Shown one piece after another: positions 61,901 to 64,000 of a DNA stretch of 64,000 nucleotides (position 1 is the stretch's first letter; each line of letters begins with the position of its first letter). The DNA lies in the NCBI GenBank assembly GCA_964247055.1, contig OZ176056.1:8184001-8248000 (forward strand), given 5' to 3'. The DNA comes from Paragordius varius (Eukaryota; Nematomorpha). The position numbers and the translations under genes are program-made. The notes under the pieces are model-generated. The model was given only the letters and a program-made list of their open reading frames with translations, was not told the origin of the DNA and made no database searches.

Positions 61901-63659
61901 ATATATTAAATATTAACATCTTTCTTTATAAAGATAATGAAACAATTCATTTGTTTGAGCGATTGAAACCATACCTGGGTAAATTTATATAATTTTATGA
62001 TGTAAAAGATTTAGCCAGACTTGTCTTTTTTTAAAATTTGGAAAATTGCTACATTGTAAGCTGATGTGGCCTTAATTCGTTTAATTGAATCAAATTGATA
62101 ATTAAAAAAATATAAAGACATATACTGATTTTTAAATCGAAATCGTTGTCAATTAGTTTTATTTAAATTTCCTCCAAAAAACATCACAGTTTGTAAACCA
62201 TTAATTCAATTGAGAAAATTTTTACCGTTTTTTCTTAGACTTTTGATACGATCTTAAATTTTATATAAATGCCTAATAGACAATATTACCCAATACATTC
62301 CGGTCAATGCTACTCAAGGTTGTATTTATGTTTCCTTTTGATTATAAATTTTTAAGTATGTCTATTTACTAAAAAACCAAATTAATGTTGGTTTTAATCT
62401 CAATACGCGGTATTAATTCAAATATTTTATTTGCAGATCACAGACAATTGGTAGCGAATTCAACAATGACACACTCAAACAAAGAGCTTAGTAAGTTACT
62501 TTGGATAAATTTTATGTGAGAATCAATCTACCATACCAAATCAAATTTAAGTCAAAAATTATTTAAGACTTTGGCCCTACGCTTTTAAAATAATGTTGTG
62601 AATTAAGAATAGCAAAAAAATTTCATCCTTGAAAATAATTTGGATATATTTCCTTTCGATACGGTTCAATGCCTAAAATCTATTTTTGCCTTGTAAAGAT
62701 AATTAACAAAACCACAATAGTGCTGCATTCATAGGCAATCCGAGCGGTTATTAATTTAGGGTTATATAAATTTTATTATCTATTATCAAATTATATATAC
62801 AGTGAGATGTCCTTTTATGCGAAATCCCACAAATTTTATATATGCAAATTAAAATATTCTGTCAACTCAACCATTTTTAATAAATATAAAACGAACATTT
62901 TAAAAGCTTTGTATATCACTTTCTAAAAAACCGTACAGTCACAGGCTAAAACTAGATATTTATACATTATATTATCAAAAATATTTTTGAAAAATGCAAA
63001 TCGAAATCAATTATATGCCTGTTTACGTGATAAGTTTCAATTATTCAATCCGAATGACTCTTAATAAATCATGTTTACATTCTTGGCAAAATTTGTAAAA
63101 AATGTTTTGATAATTTGAAAGGAAAAAAAACAGAAAATTAATTTATTCGATCTAAATTGTTAAACTTTATAAATAACGGATATTTTACAACATTAAAACA
63201 GTAAGCAACCACAAAAAACTGTACAATACAGGGATATCTTTATGACGCACTCAAATAAATTTTTACTAAATTAATTGATATTAAATTTTTGACTATTGGA
63301 TATTGTTCCCCTCCTATTATTTATAATTCGATGAAAAAATAATTTAAAATACCTCTTAAAATTAGTAAATGACCTATAAAAAATTCATGCAATAAAAATA
63401 TAAATTATACGGGCGAAACGTAAAAATATACAATTTTGATAAAAAAATATTTTTACGTTTTGTCTCTGCATAATTTCAAATTTTACTGTAAATTATTAAA
63501 TTTTTATTTAATTTTTAGATCAAATCCAAGATTTTTTACCCGATACTATACAGTCTAATGTAGAGTCTAATGTGAGGCAAGGTTGTTTCATATATTAATT
63601 TTTAATATAAAAAAAAATTACTAATTATTTAAAATTAGAACAAATCCAAAAAATAAAAA
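51099..63659 (+). CDS. Secreted glycoprotein encoded by symmetric micro-exons (gene runs off the right edge)
   Basis: Exon 1 (51099-51237) encodes a signal peptide (MMNFSMKYLACFTLIALTRM) and ends in phase 1. Twelve further exons follow: 51321-51344, 51425-51463, 51558-51581, 51811-51834, 51870-51911, 53768-53797, 55420-55473, 58299-58319, 59142-59183, 62437-62490, 63519-63581 and 63639-63659. They measure 24, 39, 24, 24, 42, 30, 54, 21, 42, 54, 63 and 21 nt, all multiples of three, and all are phase 1 on both sides with GT-AG borders. The open product is 192 codons plus one base. It is polar, nearly cysteine-free (C28 and one in VNCTLK) and has eight NxS/T sequons (e.g. NQS, NYT, NKT, NYS, NCT, NST). 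The structure fits schistosome micro-exon genes and aphid bicycle-type effector genes, but the cysteine-tyrosine-cysteine motifs of bicycle proteins are absent. Some exons may be missed in the larger introns, and the terminal exon is outside the window. Function is unknown. Confidence 0.82.
51593..51648. repeat. (AT)n microsatellite in micro-exon gene intron 4
   Basis: An almost pure run of about 50 bases of alternating A and T between exons 4 and 5 of the micro-exon gene. Confidence 0.9.
51940..53018. mobile_element. Fold-back element, family A, decayed copy in intron 6
   Basis: ACTGTGTGCAAAATAATAAA at the left, then TTCATGAGATAGCTTATGA, and mirrored blocks (GTTATGAGTGTATAAAAAAT near 52373 with TTTTTTATACATTCATAAAC near 52602) show the same architecture as 6157-7325. 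The right end is eroded. It lies between exons 51870-51911 and 53768-53797 of the micro-exon gene. Confidence 0.75.
54407..54674. mobile_element. MITE-3 copy in the micro-exon gene
   Basis: TATACCATTTACAGTTCAAA at the left with one repeat unit. AGGGTGAATTTGAATTGTTC units (about three) lie at the right, ending GTGAATGGTATAT. Confidence 0.75.
55118..55384. repeat. MITE-2 copy in the micro-exon gene
   Basis: Left TAAAATTGATATTAAATTGA then AAACGTAAATATATAAA. Right AAAAAGTATAGTTGTCC, TTTGTCTTTATTC, ACGTTTTATCC and TTTCAATTTTTAGTGTA. It ends 36 nt upstream of the exon at 55420. Confidence 0.6.
55740..56440 (-). pseudogene. Decayed mariner-family transposase
   Basis: Minus-strand translation in several frames yields fragments matching mariner transposases in order: TVKTWFQKF, then SYDFNVKESRGVLVDHIPAK (compare the RFRSGDFDLKDEPRSGRP region), a helix-turn-helix-like part, the K-rich segment before the catalytic core, and FYGD-WDQSRMIYIFQAGE (compare VWWDQ-GVIYYELLKPGE). 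Frames change and stops interrupt, so it is long dead. The base composition (more G+C than its surroundings) also marks it. It sits in the intron between exons 55420-55473 and 58299-58319 of the micro-exon gene. Terminal repeats were not identified. Confidence 0.65.
56441..58298. other. Remainder of the large intron 8 of the micro-exon gene
   Basis: A+T-rich intronic sequence with no further exon or repeat that I could support. Short exons could be hidden here. Confidence 0.4.
58341..58515. repeat. Near-perfect ~70-bp hairpin element
   Basis: GGTTGCTTATTTCACACTAT, ACTATAGTAGAGCAATTTGC and AACACAGTAGTGTATGGAAA are mirrored by TTTCCATACCCTCCTGTGTT, GCAAACTACCATACTATAGT and GTGAAATAAGCAATCATAAA, with a ~40-nt loop. 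It lies 21 nt after the exon at 58299-58319. It could be a tiny MITE; a processed small-RNA hairpin is less likely but possible. Confidence 0.75.
58503..58575 (+). repeat. MITE-2 left-half fragment
   Basis: TTCTACGGACAAAACATAAC, then ATATAAAGACTAATATTT and AAAGACAACCATACTTTT, directly after the hairpin at 58341-58515. Confidence 0.55.
58755..59037. repeat. MITE-2 copy in the micro-exon gene
   Basis: Left AGGAGGAAAAAACGTAATAA then AAATAACCAACCATACTTCA. Right AGTATGGTTGTCTC, TTCTCTATTCTGTCTGTATT and CATTTAAACTGTAA. It contains a (TA)n run near 58910-58935 and ends about 100 nt before the exon at 59142. Confidence 0.65.
59562..59826. repeat. MITE-2 copy in the micro-exon gene
   Basis: Left AATATGAAATTATACAGACA then AAATGCAAAAAAATAAAGAC and TTAGACAACCATATTTTT. 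Right ATTTTATCCGTATAAATTCA and ATTCTTACTGTATAA. Confidence 0.7.
59827..62436. other. Large intron 10 of the micro-exon gene
   Basis: Intronic A+T-rich sequence carrying a MITE-3 copy (60969-61264) and a (TA)n run near 61880-61905. The minus-strand frame at 60160-60402 has no supporting context. No additional exon was recognised. Confidence 0.45.
60969..61264. mobile_element. MITE-3 copy
   Basis: TACCATTTAAAATTCAAAAT and two or three CAAATTCACCCT units at the left; AGGGTGAATTTGAATTGTTT with shortened units and GAACTGTAAATGGTATTA at the right. Confidence 0.75.
63391..63490. repeat. Compact MITE-2 hairpin
   Basis: ATTATACGGGCGAAACGTAA then AATATACAATTTTG, mirrored at once by ATTTTTACGTTTTGTCTCTG and ATAATTTCAAATTTTACTGT. 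Only about 100 bp, the arms nearly touching. It lies 29 nt before the exon at 63519. Confidence 0.7.
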
Positions 63660-64000
63660 GTATAAAATATATATGATATATTCTATAAAACATTTTTGAA
63701 AGAGTTATTGATTTATATTGAACACATAAAAATGTAGAGAAATACGGATGGGTAATTTAATTCTTCTGCTTGCAAATTTATACCGTTGTATTCGATTTAT
63801 TTATATTTTTAAAGTCTAAAAACAATTATAATGATATTTTATTTAATAATAGTTTAGTAACGCCTATATAAAATATTAATTTTTTTTCGATTCTTTTTTT
63901 TTGATAAATTTTAAAATTGTGGAATTCCATTACCCTGAAAATTTTATAATTAAAATCAAATACGGAAAAAATATTTTTTATACCATTAAATATATACCAT
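63660..64000. other. Start of the next intron of the micro-exon gene
   Basis: Follows the donor GTATAA of the exon at 63639-63659. No further exon is visible before the window ends, so the gene continues to the right. Confidence 0.5.

Noticed and set aside
1-64000. CRISPR array, rRNA, tRNA or bacterial contamination
   Set aside because: No spaced direct repeats, no cloverleaf or rRNA blocks recognised, and GT-AG introns with eukaryotic elements throughout.

Overview
The window is strongly A+T-rich (about three quarters A+T by eye) eukaryotic DNA with GT-AG introns, long gene-poor spacers and many dispersed repeats. The elements (Penelope, RTE-like LINE, Ty3/Gypsy, mariner) and a Toll-type leucine-rich-repeat ectodomain suggest a protostome animal, most likely an arthropod. 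Genes with a signal-peptide exon followed by many phase-1 micro-exons recall effector genes of sap-feeding hemipterans (the bicycle genes of aphids and relatives) and schistosome micro-exon genes. This placement is an inference.

Four or five host genes were assembled by hand from splice sites, and in each the reading phases agree at every junction. (1) 4684-5769 (+): four exons, 288 aa, secreted, probably all-helical. (2) 17706-21169 (-): five exons including a 14-nt micro-exon, 116 aa, secreted. (3) 27397-32246 (-): four exons, 764 aa, signal peptide, two LRR blocks with the cysteine caps of a Toll ectodomain, one membrane segment and no TIR domain. (4) 51099 to beyond the right edge (+): a signal-peptide exon followed by at least twelve micro-exons of 21-63 nt, all phase 1-1 and all multiples of three, encoding a glycosylation-rich secreted protein. 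This is the most unusual object in the window. (5) 34279-34782 (-): a basic 167-aa protein of unknown role. An orphan terminal exon lies at 22205-22409 (-).

Mobile DNA fills much of the rest. A Penelope-like element (12205-14523) has inverted terminal repeats that carry candidate hammerhead ribozymes. An RTE-like LINE (24410-27340) ends tail-to-tail with the LRR gene. A young Ty3/Gypsy element (43962-48506) has near-identical LTRs, a CCCTG target duplication and a coding region broken about three times; it sits inside a ~325-bp satellite array. A decayed mariner lies inside the micro-exon gene. At least five families of non-autonomous inverted-repeat elements occur, including two kinds of ~1.2-kb fold-back elements and one family whose ends are built from ~20-bp tandem repeats.

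Three of the host genes encode secreted proteins and a fourth a receptor-like ectodomain, so the locus is rich in secretory-pathway genes. No tRNA, rRNA or CRISPR was seen. All exon calls rest on reading splice sites and phases; no transcript or database search was available.
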